From assembly GCF_004006295.1 (NCBI RefSeq), contig NZ_CP026095.1, positions 4,431,501 to 4,495,500 on the forward strand: a stretch of DNA of 64,000 nt, read 5' to 3'. This DNA comes from Peribacillus asahii (GTDB lineage: Bacteria > Bacillota > Bacilli > Bacillales > DSM-1321). Both the position numbers and the translations under genes were made by a program. The notes below the pieces were generated by a model. That model searched no databases and was not told the DNA's origin. It saw only the letters and a program-made list of their open reading frames with translations. Positions 17,130-26,594 of this stretch are shown here, piece by piece. Positions within the stretch are counted from its first letter, which is position 1. Each line of letters starts with the position of its first letter.

Positions 17130-19355
17130 CTAGTTATAACGTGGTACATCATATTCCGCTGTATAGCTATCGAGCAGTGAATATAACTGCTCAAAAGAGC
17201 GTGTTTGTTTAACGGCCCAACCGATATCTGTTGCATATTGATGATACGGAACTCCTTTTGTCACAAGAGCCTCTGGATTCCATCTCATTTCATAGAGCGT
17301 ATCTTGTCCGGCATAAATATAATTTTCAGCGGCAAATTTTGCTCCTTCAATAATCGCTTTATCTGCCGTTGTCCAACCTTCATTGAACGCACGTCTTGCT
17401 CCACATTCAAGCGCACAGTTATCATAAGCGCCAATACCGTACATATTATACACTTTTGCTTCATACGACTTGGCATCATTATCTAGCACAACAATTTCTT
17501 TCTCACCATTTTCGTTATAAACAATTTTACCTTTACTATCTTTTTTCGTTTGCACTTTCACCCCTGTTGCTAATCGGGATGTACCGTTCCCCGTTTCAAG
17601 AGATGAATGAGAGATTAAGTAAATTTCATTCACATCGTACTTAAACCCAGCTTTTAAATAAGCATTGGCTCGATTTTTTAAAATCCCTTTATTGTATAGA
17701 ATTTTGTTATTCAACTCATCTTCATTTAAAGCAGAGAACGCAGAAAGCTTCACATATTGATAATATTCCTTCTCGTTTTGATTCGTAAAGCTGTCTGGAT
17801 TCAAGTAATACTTCGTATCAGTTTTTGAAGCATTCACCCAGCTGGTTAAAATTTTATAATAGTCCGTATCATTAAATGACTTTTCACCTTGAATCGTCAC
17901 GTTCGTATTCGCTTTTAGATTTCCTAATAAGCGGGATGAAGTCGTAATAATCTCAACTTTATCGACCGTTTTTCCGCTCGTTCCTGTAGAAGCTAGTTTC
18001 ACACTGCTTTTTGGAACATATGCGCCATATTTCTTATCGGTTTGTGGTGAAGTCGTCATTTGCTTCGTTAAAGCTGTATCCAGTGTAATGTTATGGCTAC
18101 TGTAGGCAACCGACTTCTTTTTTGATTTCTTCGTTACATTCACTTGAATGCGTGCATCCCCTGTATGGTCATAATAGCGTACTTCAATAATTGCAATACC
18201 AGGATCTAGCTTGATTTCTTGGTTAAACGTATACGTTCCGTTTTTCCAATAATCAATCTGTTTTTTGCCGTTTACATATACGCGGATACCGTCATTCGCT
18301 CCACCAGAGATAATATAAGTACCACCGCTTAGATTAGTTCGCTTCACAAACTTTGCTGAAAACCCATTGCTTGGAATGCCAGAAGCAGGAGATGTTGTGC
18401 CCCACTTATAATTCAACTTACTAGCTGTTTGTTTCACTCGACTTCCTTTTAATTCTTTTTGATCATAAAACGTAACATCCCATTTTCCTAGAGGTGTCAC
18501 AGTGGAGGCCTCTTTTAAATCAACCTGCAATCTTGCACTGCCACTCTCATTGTAGTACTGCACTTTGATTGTATGCGTTCCCTTCTTCAAGGTCAGGTTT
18601 TTCTCAAAGTTTCTCGTACCAGGCTTCCACCCATCCACTTGTTTCTTACCGTCTACATAAATTCTGATGCCATCATTGGCTTTGCCCATCAATATGTACT
18701 TCGTGTCTTTTGCCACAACTACTTTCTTTTGATACACGGCAGAATACGTTCCTGCTGGAATCTTTGTATGCGGCGCTTTAGAGCCCCAAGAAGCATTCAA
18801 CGACTTAACGGACGTACTAACTGGTGTTCCAGTGAAGTTTTTACTTGGGAAAAGTAATCCCGTCCACTGCTCTGTTGATAGTTTCACAGCCACTTTATTG
18901 ACATCTACTGTAATATAGGCCGTCCCTGTTTGATCATAATAGTGGACTTCAATCTTATGCTCGCCTTTTGAAAGCATCACATCTTTGCTAAATATATGTG
19001 AGCCAGACTTCCAATCATCCACTTGTTTCTTCCCATCCACATATACTCTCACGCCATCATTTGCTTTACCGGAAATTCGGTAAGCTCCCCCGCTTGAAAC
19101 GGAAATCGTTTTCGTCATTTTTGCAGAAAAACGATTTTGCGGGATTCCTTTAACAGGATTTGAAGTTCCCCATGAGTAGTTTATACGGTCTGCTTGCTTC
19201 TGTACCGTTGAACCTGTAAAGTTCAACTTTGAATAATACGTCACCGTCCACTTACTTTCGCTTGCCTCCGCTTTTGAAATCGCATATTCACTGCTAGTAA
19301 ATAGACACATAAACAAAGCAAGCACACTAGCAACTAACCATTTTGCCCTAATCAC
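17130..19355 (-). CDS. Secreted glucosaminidase with three PA14-like domains
   Basis: A 741-residue secreted protein that starts with GTG after AGAGGTG. The signal peptide covers about residues 1-32 (ending SKAEAS). Three PA14-like repeats of about 115 residues follow (about 34-155, 162-280, 288-405), each with a WG.......IP start and an ANDGVRVYVDGKKQVDxW core. PA14 domains usually bind sugars. After a linker with an SH3-like segment, residues 510-741 form a LytD-type glucosaminidase with NEIYLISHSSLETGNG (likely catalytic Glu) and YNMYGIGAYDN. It is convergent with tagB. The pairing of a PA14 array with this lyase-like autolysin domain suggests binding to a wall sugar polymer. Confidence 0.87.
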   Translation of the reverse strand: MIRAKWLVASVLALFMCLFTSSEYAISKAEASESKWTVTYYSKLNFTGSTVQKQADRINYSWGTSNPVKGIPQNRFSAKMTKTISVSSGGAYRISGKANDGVRVYVDGKKQVDDWKSGSHIFSKDVMLSKGEHKIEVHYYDQTGTAYITVDVNKVAVKLSTEQWTGLLFPSKNFTGTPVSTSVKSLNASWGSKAPHTKIPAGTYSAVYQKKVVVAKDTKYILMGKANDGIRIYVDGKKQVDGWKPGTRNFEKNLTLKKGTHTIKVQYYNESGSARLQVDLKEASTVTPLGKWDVTFYDQKELKGSRVKQTASKLNYKWGTTSPASGIPSNGFSAKFVKRTNLSGGTYIISGGANDGIRVYVNGKKQIDYWKNGTYTFNQEIKLDPGIAIIEVRYYDHTGDARIQVNVTKKSKKKSVAYSSHNITLDTALTKQMTTSPQTDKKYGAYVPKSSVKLASTGTSGKTVDKVEIITTSSRLLGNLKANTNVTIQGEKSFNDTDYYKILTSWVNASKTDTKYYLNPDSFTNQNEKEYYQYVKLSAFSALNEDELNNKILYNKGILKNRANAYLKAGFKYDVNEIYLISHSSLETGNGTSRLATGVKVQTKKDSKGKIVYNENGEKEIVVLDNDAKSYEAKVYNMYGIGAYDNCALECGARRAFNEGWTTADKAIIEGAKFAAENYIYAGQDTLYEMRWNPEALVTKGVPYHQYATDIGWAVKQTRSFEQLYSLLDSYTAEYDVPRYN

Positions 19356-19552
19356 ACCTTCACCTCTAATTCTTTTTATTTTACCCTTTCTATAATTATC
19401 GGAGAATAAGAGGACTTTGTGAACAAGTTTTGTAGATTTTTGGATAATTTGTATTAATCATAGGATTCCACTATACATCATGCTAAAATTAACTATTATC
19501 AAACTAGTTATTATACAAATATATATAAATGACTAGTACGAGGAGATTTATC

Positions 19553-21010
19553 ATGAGAACTTTACTTTCCTTTTTACTTATTTTCACTCTTTATTTAATC
19601 AATGGATCGTTAGCAGCAGCGACCGATCCTTCAGCTAATCAATTAATTATTAAATTTAACGATTCAACAAGTTCTACTCAAAAGCAAACGATTTTTCAAA
19701 CCGTTCACGCCAATGAGCTTTCAACGATTGAAAATGGGAACTTTTCACTTATATCACTCCCGGAAGGAAGCGATTTAAATACGGTCGCTGCTACGCTTTC
19801 AGCATTCCAACAAGTAGAATTAGTCGATCGAAACTATGAAGTGACGCCGAATCATACGCCATCTGATCCTTACTATTCAAAGCAATGGCATCTAAAAAAA
19901 ATCAATATGCCAAAAGCGTGGAATGTCACATTTGGAAGTCCCGATATTAAAGTAGCCGTGATTGATGCCGGGGTTCAAACGAGTCATCCAGACTTAAAAG
20001 CACATATCATTGCACCTTACAATGCGCTTACCGGCGGAAAGTCGATACCAGCTAGCGCTCATGGAACCCATGTTGCTGGAATTATCGCTGCCTCAATGAA
20101 TAAAACAGGTATTACCGGCATTGCACCGAAAGTAAAGATTATTCCTATTAATGTATTCGAAGGTGAAGAAGCCGATATTTATACAGTCGTTGATGGCATC
20201 GATTATGCGGTTCAAGCAGGCGCTGATATTATCAATTTAAGCTTAACAACAGAAGATTACACCGATGTACTGGACTATGCTGTTCAAGAAGCCTATAAAA
20301 AAGGCGTAATCGTTGTCGCCGCTGCCGGAAACGATAACACAAGTCGCCTTCAGTATCCTGCATCACATAAGCACGTCATTGCAGTGAGTGCGACGACACA
20401 AAAGGATACGCGAGCTGCATTTTCTAATTTCGGTTCCTATATTGACCTAGCCGCTCCTGGTGTCGACATCTACTCGACGGTTCCAAAGGGCCGCTACGCG
20501 AAAGACAGCGGAACATCCATGGCTGCACCAACCGTCAGCGGAGCTTGTGCTTTAATCTTATCGAAGAATCCGTTCCTTACCCCAACAGAAGTCGAGAATA
20601 TTTTAAAAAAATCAAGCGTTGATTTAGGAGCTAAAGGACGGGACAAATATTACGGCTACGGAAGAATCAATGCCTATGCAGCCTTAAAACAAACACCTGC
20701 ACTACCGATGTCAAAGCTTAAACTATCTAGTCGTACGATTGCTTTCAATGGAACAAATAATCTACCTATATCCTTTAGCGCTAAAAAAGGAACAAAAATC
20801 TCTTTATATATTAAAAATTCAAAGGGTCAGGTTATTCGAAGACTAGCTACAAATAAAGCCTGGACAGGCGGCACGTACACAAGGAGATGGGATGGAAAAA
20901 CAGATAGCGGCTCCTTTGCACCATCTGGTCAAATAAAAGTCACAGCTAAAATGAGCAACGGAAAACATTCCGTTTACAGAGTCGCTTATGTCACCGTTCG
21001 AAATACGTAA
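19553..21010 (+). CDS. Secreted subtilisin-like serine protease with FlgD-like C-terminal domain
   Basis: I chose the ATG at 19553 (MRTLLSFLLI) because GAGGAG lies seven bases upstream; an earlier in-frame ATG has no ribosome site. The 485-residue product has a signal peptide (about 1-23), an inhibitor-I9-like propeptide (about 30-98) and an S8 catalytic domain with D138 (VIDAGV), H170 (HGTHVAGI) and S322 (GTSMAAP). Residues 400-485 look like a FlgD/CHU-type Ig fold (GTYTRRWDGKTDSG). It is extracellular and degrades protein. Genes of this kind are often under DegU control, but no site is shown here. Confidence 0.92.
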   Translation: MRTLLSFLLIFTLYLINGSLAAATDPSANQLIIKFNDSTSSTQKQTIFQTVHANELSTIENGNFSLISLPEGSDLNTVAATLSAFQQVELVDRNYEVTPNHTPSDPYYSKQWHLKKINMPKAWNVTFGSPDIKVAVIDAGVQTSHPDLKAHIIAPYNALTGGKSIPASAHGTHVAGIIAASMNKTGITGIAPKVKIIPINVFEGEEADIYTVVDGIDYAVQAGADIINLSLTTEDYTDVLDYAVQEAYKKGVIVVAAAGNDNTSRLQYPASHKHVIAVSATTQKDTRAAFSNFGSYIDLAAPGVDIYSTVPKGRYAKDSGTSMAAPTVSGACALILSKNPFLTPTEVENILKKSSVDLGAKGRDKYYGYGRINAYAALKQTPALPMSKLKLSSRTIAFNGTNNLPISFSAKKGTKISLYIKNSKGQVIRRLATNKAWTGGTYTRRWDGKTDSGSFAPSGQIKVTAKMSNGKHSVYRVAYVTVRNT

Positions 21011-21171
21011 ACAAGTAATCACAAATTTATCTAAAATGAGACAAATTCAAACAATATACAAGTACAAAATGGCATATATACCGTAAACACGACAGTAACC
21101 GACTCAAATAAACAAAAAAGTAACCATGACCATTAAACTAATTACCAACCAAAAAAATACTTTACTCTAAA
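21011..21171. other. Non-coding stretch after the subtilase gene
   Basis: An AT-rich region with no reading frame of interest. With the terminator and the following promoter region it makes a 336-base gap before the LysM gene. Confidence 0.5.
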
Positions 21172-21200
21172 AACTTTCCATATTCATGGGAAGTTTTTTT
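21172..21200 (+). terminator. Rho-independent terminator downstream of the subtilase gene
   Basis: AACTTTCCAT pairs imperfectly with ATGGGAAGTT and a run of eight T follows. It lies about 160 bases after the stop codon. Confidence 0.65.
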
Positions 21201-21346
21201 TAGAAATTTGTAATATTTTTTTCAATAAAATCAGTTATATATACCTATTAAACCACTTTGTAATATAACTGTAATATAATTCCCACTCTTTTGTTTGATA
21301 GAATAGGAACAAAGATATATGAGAGATTCATGGGAGGTAAACGTTC

Positions 21347-22204
21347 GTGAAAAAAAGTATTGTCGCTTTTTCAGCAGCAGCTCTGCTATCAGGTCTATTT
21401 GTTTCATCTGCTTCAGCCAGTACTTATACTGTCAAAAAAGGCGACACACTTACAAAAATCGCCAAAAAGTATAATTTGACTGTTAACAAGTTAAAAGAAT
21501 TAAATAACTTAAAGTCTAATACAATCTATGCGAACCAAAAATTAGTGACATCTGCTTCTAAAGCAAAAAAAGAAACGACAGCAGCAAAAGCAACTGTTTC
21601 TATCAAAAATGAAAAAACGACTACTTACAAAGTAGTAGCTGGCGATACATTAACCAAGATTGCAAACAAACATAATTTAACATTAGGTGAGTTGAAACAA
21701 CTAAATAAATTGTCTTCTAATGTCATTAAAGTCGGGGACACATTAATTGTATCCAGCTCATCAACGGAAACCATTATCGACTTACCAGAAGAAACAAAGC
21801 CATCAGCTAATACATATGAGAAAGAAAATGGTCCAAACATCGACAAAGTCATCGCAGAAGCCAAAAAGGTAATCGGTACACCTTATTCATGGGCTGGTTC
21901 AACTCCTGCAGGCTTTGATTGCAGCGGTTTTGTTTATTATGCATTTAAACAAGCCGGATATAGCATTTCTAGACATTCTTCTTCTACTTATTACGCTCTT
22001 GGCAAAAAAGTATCCTCACCACAGCGAGGCGACTTAGTCTTTTTCGCTACAGGCTCAAACAGATCGGTCGTTAACCACCTTGGCATTTATTTAGGCGATA
22101 ATCAATTTATTCATGCAAGCTCAAGCAAAGGTGTCATGATTAGCTCTGTCAACAGCTCTTACTATAAAAGTAGATTAATAGGCTATAAAAAATTAGACTT
22201 TTAA
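21347..22204 (+). CDS. LysM-NlpC/P60 D,L-endopeptidase (LytE/CwlS type)
   Basis: The 285-residue secreted wall hydrolase starts with GTG after GGGAGG. It has a signal peptide (1-25), LysM domains at about 26-69 and 92-136 (TYTVKKGDTLTKIAKKYNL and TYKVVAGDTLTKIANKHNL), and an NlpC/P60 domain at about 165-285. The catalytic triad is visible: C192 (FDCSGFV), H244 (NHLGIYLG) and H256 (FIHASS). The family cuts the D-Glu-DAP bond in peptidoglycan stem peptides. It has two LysM copies, against three in B. subtilis LytE. Confidence 0.93.
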   Translation: MKKSIVAFSAAALLSGLFVSSASASTYTVKKGDTLTKIAKKYNLTVNKLKELNNLKSNTIYANQKLVTSASKAKKETTAAKATVSIKNEKTTTYKVVAGDTLTKIANKHNLTLGELKQLNKLSSNVIKVGDTLIVSSSSTETIIDLPEETKPSANTYEKENGPNIDKVIAEAKKVIGTPYSWAGSTPAGFDCSGFVYYAFKQAGYSISRHSSSTYYALGKKVSSPQRGDLVFFATGSNRSVVNHLGIYLGDNQFIHASSSKGVMISSVNSSYYKSRLIGYKKLDF

Positions 22205-22210
22205 ACCACC

Positions 22211-22237
22211 GAGCTTATTACCAAGCTCGTTTTTTTT
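22211..22237 (+). terminator. Rho-independent terminator
   Basis: GAGCTT pairs with AAGCTC around six bases and a long T run follows, just after the NlpC/P60 gene. Confidence 0.85.
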
Positions 22238-22275
22238 ATGAAATAACTCAATATTCTATTCAAAAGGTGACTCGT

Positions 22276-24033
22276 ATGAACAAATTAAAGCTACTCCTAT
22301 CCGTATTGATTTGTTTCGGAATATCTTTTCTGTTCTCAGAAATTGCTTCCGCACAATCGTACATTGTCAATCCAAATCAAACGTATACGTATTCTAAAAT
22401 GGTCAAAGATATAAAAAAATTAGAACAAGCCTATCCCGATTTAGTAGAGGCCAAAGTGATTGGGACCTCTGAATATGGACGGAATATTTATGCTGTCGCT
22501 CTTGGAAAAGGAGATGCGACTGTCTTCATCAACGGCTCCCATCACGCTCGTGAATGGATTACAACAACTGTTAATATGAACATGATTGATAAATATGCCT
22601 ATGCTTATGAAGAAGGAAGCAAAATAAATGGGTATGATGCCAAGAAAATTTTAAACAGTACAACGATCTGGTTTATCCCAATGGTTAATCCAGATGGCGT
22701 AACGTTGCAACAAACAGGGCTTACATACTTCCCTAAGCAAGATCATGCTAAGTTGATTAAAATGAATGACGGAAGCAAAAACTTTCAGCGTTGGAAAGCA
22801 AACGGAAAAGGCATTGACTTAAACCGACAATATGATGCTCGCTGGAAATATATCAGCGGCGGCTCTGTACCAAAATTCAAAAATTACAAAGGCAAAAGCC
22901 CCGAATCAGCAAAAGAAACAAAGGTTGTCCTCGATTTCGTTAAAGATACGGACCCGGAAATGGCCATTTCCTATCATTCAAGCGGGCAAATCCTTTTCTG
23001 GAAATACGGTCAAACAGGCAGCCGTTATACAAGAGATCGTACACATGCTCGAAAAATCAGCAGTATGACAGGTTATCGCTTAATCTCCCCTTCTAGCTAT
23101 ACAGGCGGCGGCGGGTTTAGTGACTGGTTCTCCACTGCCGAAAAGAAGCCTGCTTACACAATTGAAGTAGCACCATATGCAGGAGAAACACATGTACCAA
23201 TTAAGTACTTTAAAAAGATTTGGCAAGAAAACGCAGCTATTGGTTTATATACTGCCCAAGAAGGAGCCAAACTATATAACACAGAACAGCTTGCCAAAAG
23301 CAAAGCTCTAACAACAGACATTCAAACCTTTAACAAAACAGCAAAGAAACTTTCAGCGTATTATTTCACTTCTGTAAACAAAACAAGTGATTTGCGCATT
23401 ACAAATGCACAGACAACCCTTTATAATAAAACAAAGCAAGAAATTACGAAGCAAGAAAAAGCCATTGCTAAACTGCCTAAAGCTTACCAAACATCAGCGA
23501 ATGCATCTTTACGAATAACTAAACTATATCGCGATCGCTATCTGACTTATCAAACAGCAGTGAAGGCTGGTGAAAGCCTAGCAGATACCCATGAAGAGCT
23601 GATCAGTGCTCTTACAAAAGGAACTCTTAATACAAAGACAAACAGTTTGTTTATAACATGGGAAAAGGCAACAAATACGACAGAAACAAAGATTTCGAAT
23701 ATGTATAGTAAAAAAGTACGTACACTCGCTCAAAAGAAATATATCGCACCTGTAGAAAAAGACTTACCAGCTATTACAAACTTAATGGCCCGCTATACTT
23801 TACTGACTACAATTGATAAACAAGCAGATAATAAAGAATATGAAGCCGTTAAGGAACAGTTAGTGAAGCTTGAGCAGCTGAATCAACAAGCTGCAGCAAA
23901 AGAAAGGTTTAAACAAGCAGAAGCCTTCTTAGAGCAGTGGCAGTCTGAGATTGAACAAGCTCTCCCAGTTGAAGAGCCGCCTGCAGAAACGACTGAACCG
24001 CAAGAAACGAATGAAGATGAAATAGCGGCTTAA
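22276..24033 (+). CDS. Secreted M14 zinc carboxypeptidase with helical C-terminal extension
   Basis: The 585-residue product (start ATG at 22276 after AAAAGGTG) has a signal peptide (about 1-26) and a peptidase M14 domain (about 38-325). The first zinc-ligand pair is H90 and E93 in GSHHAREW; a third His is in ISYHSSGQ; the catalytic Glu is in YTIEVAPYAGE. MVNPDGV and DLNRQYDARW are also family motifs. Residues 330-585 form a long, charged, mostly helical tail with no motif I know, ending in an acidic stretch. It probably trims peptides outside the cell or in the wall. The tail may hold it at the surface. Confidence 0.88.
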   Translation: MNKLKLLLSVLICFGISFLFSEIASAQSYIVNPNQTYTYSKMVKDIKKLEQAYPDLVEAKVIGTSEYGRNIYAVALGKGDATVFINGSHHAREWITTTVNMNMIDKYAYAYEEGSKINGYDAKKILNSTTIWFIPMVNPDGVTLQQTGLTYFPKQDHAKLIKMNDGSKNFQRWKANGKGIDLNRQYDARWKYISGGSVPKFKNYKGKSPESAKETKVVLDFVKDTDPEMAISYHSSGQILFWKYGQTGSRYTRDRTHARKISSMTGYRLISPSSYTGGGGFSDWFSTAEKKPAYTIEVAPYAGETHVPIKYFKKIWQENAAIGLYTAQEGAKLYNTEQLAKSKALTTDIQTFNKTAKKLSAYYFTSVNKTSDLRITNAQTTLYNKTKQEITKQEKAIAKLPKAYQTSANASLRITKLYRDRYLTYQTAVKAGESLADTHEELISALTKGTLNTKTNSLFITWEKATNTTETKISNMYSKKVRTLAQKKYIAPVEKDLPAITNLMARYTLLTTIDKQADNKEYEAVKEQLVKLEQLNQQAAAKERFKQAEAFLEQWQSEIEQALPVEEPPAETTEPQETNEDEIAA

Positions 24034-24050
24034 CAAAGCTAATAATAAAA

Positions 24051-24080
24051 AAAGCGAAGGTAGAACTCCCTTCGCTTTTT
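24051..24080 (+). terminator. Rho-independent terminator
   Basis: AAAAAGCGAAGG pairs with CCTTCGCTTTTT; it lies just after the M14 gene. Confidence 0.9.
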
Positions 24081-24125
24081 CCTTAAATCATCCCTTTTCA
24101 TAGTAACAAATTAGGAGGTGTTGCA

Positions 24126-25058
24126 ATGAGACAAGAACGTAAAAAGAAGAAGAGAAAAAATAAATGGCTGAAATTTTTCGGCATTCTATTACTTCTGTTC
24201 CTAATTGGCGGCGCTGTATATGGTGCGATGGTTTACCAATCACTAAAAGGGGCCGTCAACAGTATGCAAGGAACCGAACATAAAAGTGAAAAACGACTAG
24301 AAGATATTAAATTCAAAAATAAAGATCCTTTTTCTGTGCTCATATTAGGTGTGGATGAACGAGCAAATGATGTTGGACGCTCGGATACAATGATTGTTGT
24401 TACAGTCAATCCAAAAAAGCAATCAATGGAAATGCTTAGCCTTCCCCGTGATATACGAACAGAGATTGTAGGACATGGGACAACCGATAAAATGAATCAT
24501 GCTTATGCATACGGCGGTATTCCAATGGCCATTAAGACGGTTGAAGCTTTTCTAGATGTCCCGATTGATTATTATATCAAGATGAATATGGAAGGCTTTC
24601 AGGATATTGTCGAAGCAGTCGGCGGAATTACGGTTAAAAATGATATGAACCTTTCTCATGGCGGCTACAGTTTTCCAAAAGGTACGATTACGTTAAACGG
24701 AAAAGAAGCACTCGTGTATTCAAGAATTCGTAAAGAAGACCCACGAGGTGATTTTGGCCGCCAAATGCGCCAACGCCAAGTGATTGAAGCGATTGTCGAG
24801 AAAGGAGCCAGCTTATCATCATTAACAAACTATCGCGGCATTTTTAAAGCTCTCGGTAAAAATGTGGAAACGAATTTAACCTTCGATGAAATGATGAGCA
24901 TCCAAAATCATTACAAAAAAGCTCTAGGATCCATTAACCAGTCGACTATTGAAGGAAATGGACAACGAATTAATGGAATCTGGTACTTAATTGTTCCAGA
25001 AGAAGAACGATTAAGGGTACAAAATCAATTAAAAGCGCATCTTGATATTCTGATCTGA
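24126..25058 (+). CDS. LCP family wall polymer ligase, 3' end replaced by an IS element
   Basis: The 310-residue LytR-CpsA-Psr protein has a highly basic start, one membrane segment (about 15-37) and an LCP domain (about 65-280) with VGRSDTMIV, LPRDIRTEI, GGIPMAIKTVEAFLDVP and YSRIRKEDPRGDFGR. It should attach teichoic acid or another polymer to peptidoglycan. The ribosome site is GGAGGTG. The stop codon TGA is the first three bases of the IS3 inverted repeat, so the insertion has replaced the natural C-terminus. Only a few residues are probably lost, since the frame is already near the family's usual length. Function is likely kept. Confidence 0.88.
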   Translation: MRQERKKKKRKNKWLKFFGILLLLFLIGGAVYGAMVYQSLKGAVNSMQGTEHKSEKRLEDIKFKNKDPFSVLILGVDERANDVGRSDTMIVVTVNPKKQSMEMLSLPRDIRTEIVGHGTTDKMNHAYAYGGIPMAIKTVEAFLDVPIDYYIKMNMEGFQDIVEAVGGITVKNDMNLSHGGYSFPKGTITLNGKEALVYSRIRKEDPRGDFGRQMRQRQVIEAIVEKGASLSSLTNYRGIFKALGKNVETNLTFDEMMSIQNHYKKALGSINQSTIEGNGQRINGIWYLIVPEEERLRVQNQLKAHLDILI

Positions 25059-25092
25059 CCCCTGTCAAGTAGACATAAAAAAATAAGCGCAG

Positions 25093-25983
25093 TTAAGAAG
25101 CCTGACTTCTATATTCGATAGGAGTCAGGTTGTTTAGCTTGGTTTGAAACCTTTCGTGGTTATAAAAGTGAATGTAGTCTTTAATAGCCCTTCTAACCTC
25201 TTGTGAAGTTTTAAAAGTATGCAGGTTAAAACATTCTGTTTTTAAATGACTAAAGAAATTTTCCATACTAGCGTTATCCCAACAGTTGCCCTTTCTAGAC
25301 ATACTAGCTTTCATTTTATTTCTTGTGAGTAGCTGATTATAGTTATGGGAAGTGTATTGGTATCCTTGATCACTATGGAGAAGGAGTCCCTTTACATTCC
25401 TTCCTTTTATGGCTTTTTTAAGAGTATCCAAGACTAGTTTATAATCATTACGTCTACTAATTTGGTACGCAACAACTTCGTTATTATATAGGTCTTTGAT
25501 GGCAGACAAGTATAGTTTCTGTCCATTGAAAATGAGGTACGTAATATCCGTTACCCACTTTTCATTAGGGCGAGAAGCGTAAAAGGATCTATTTAAATAA
25601 TTATTCGAGATAAGATAAGGTTCTTTCTTACCGTAATAAATTCGTTTCTTCCTGATAATTGCTTTAATACCTAGCTCACTTAGTAACCGTTGAACTTTTT
25701 TGTGATTAATATGAATATCATAGGTCCTCTTTAACCAAATTTGTATTCTTCTATAGCCATAGATGCCCTTATATTTCTGATGACATTCTATTATTTTCTG
25801 CTTTAGCTTCTCATCCTCTATCTGCTTTTCCGAAGGTAATGCTTTACGCTTTATCCACTTGTAGTATCCACTTCTTGATACTTTAGCTAGATGACAAAGT
25901 AGCTGTATAGAGTGAGCTTGTTTAGATAAATCATTAATGATTGGAAATAGAATACTAGGTTTTAGATTCATTCCTCCTTTCAC
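25093..25983 (-). CDS. IS3-family transposase OrfB (DDE integrase domain)
   Basis: The 296-residue OrfB has the HTH_21 segment and an rve integrase core. The DDE residues are visible in VTDITYLI, LLHSDQGYQYTS and NCWDNASMENFFSHLKTE. The C-terminus NHERFQTKLNNLTPIEYR is typical of the IS150 group. It overlaps OrfA by four bases and is most likely expressed as an OrfAB fusion by -1 frameshifting. Confidence 0.95.
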   Translation of the reverse strand: MKGGMNLKPSILFPIINDLSKQAHSIQLLCHLAKVSRSGYYKWIKRKALPSEKQIEDEKLKQKIIECHQKYKGIYGYRRIQIWLKRTYDIHINHKKVQRLLSELGIKAIIRKKRIYYGKKEPYLISNNYLNRSFYASRPNEKWVTDITYLIFNGQKLYLSAIKDLYNNEVVAYQISRRNDYKLVLDTLKKAIKGRNVKGLLLHSDQGYQYTSHNYNQLLTRNKMKASMSRKGNCWDNASMENFFSHLKTECFNLHTFKTSQEVRRAIKDYIHFYNHERFQTKLNNLTPIEYRSQAS

Positions 25984-26270
25984 ATCTTTAAAAGCTTTTT
26001 TAATAGTTCATTCTCAGCTTCTAATCGCTTTATTTTCTGTTGGGTATTTTCAAAGGTAGATGAAGAGACTCTACTAGACCCACTTTTTCTGCCACGTTTT
26101 TCTCTAAGACCAACCATCCCATCTTCACTAAACTGTTTAACCCATCGTTGTATGTTTTTTCGATGAGTGTTTAATTCTCTGGAAACGGCTGCATAATTCT
26201 TCTTTTGATGAAATAAATCCACTGCTTTTTTCTTGAATGATATATCATAAGTCTCTGCTTTTTTCTCCAT
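25980..26270 (-). CDS. IS3-family transposase OrfA (helix-turn-helix)
   Basis: The 96-residue OrfA has an N-terminal HTH (YDISFKKKAVDLFHQKKNYA, RELNTHRKNIQRWVKQF) and a leucine-zipper-like C-terminus (KIKRLEAENELLKKLLK). It binds the terminal repeats. The slippery site lies close to its end. Confidence 0.93.
   Translation of the reverse strand: MEKKAETYDISFKKKAVDLFHQKKNYAAVSRELNTHRKNIQRWVKQFSEDGMVGLREKRGRKSGSSRVSSSTFENTQQKIKRLEAENELLKKLLKM
25995..26001 (-). other. Programmed -1 frameshift site of the IS3 transposase
   Basis: On the minus strand the heptamer A AAA AAG is in the correct phase of orfA (codons TTA AAA AAG). This is the classical slippery sequence of the IS3 family and would fuse OrfA to OrfB. 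Confidence 0.8.
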
Positions 26271-26594
26271 AAAAAATACCCCCTTAATAATAGACAGATT
26301 AATGCGCTTTTTAAAACGTGTCTACTATAAGGGGAGCATACCAATTCAATGATTGCGCTTTTTCCCTTTTAATCAATCGTTTGATTAATAACAACAATGT
26401 TACAATTATTAAGTTCTGGCAAAAATTCATGTGCTGTTTTACCTGTAAATGAAGGAAAGTGTATTATATAAATAGAGCAAAGGAAATAGAGCGAAAGAAA
26501 GTGTATTATCTAAAATATAGCGTGTATAATAAATAATAATTCATCAACTAACGCCGCTCGAACACTTAATTTTATTGGAGGGAATACGGTATAC

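Larger units (their letters stand above)
25056..26338. mobile_element. IS3-family insertion sequence (IS150-like)
   Basis: A 1283-bp element bounded by imperfect inverted repeats. The left end starts TGACCCCTGTCAAGTAGACA. The right end, read on the other strand, starts TGCTCCCCTTATAGTAGACA. It encodes OrfA and OrfB on the minus strand with a -1 frameshift signal. I could not find a matching target duplication in the flanks. It sits at the extreme 3' end of the LCP gene and supplies its stop codon. Confidence 0.9.
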
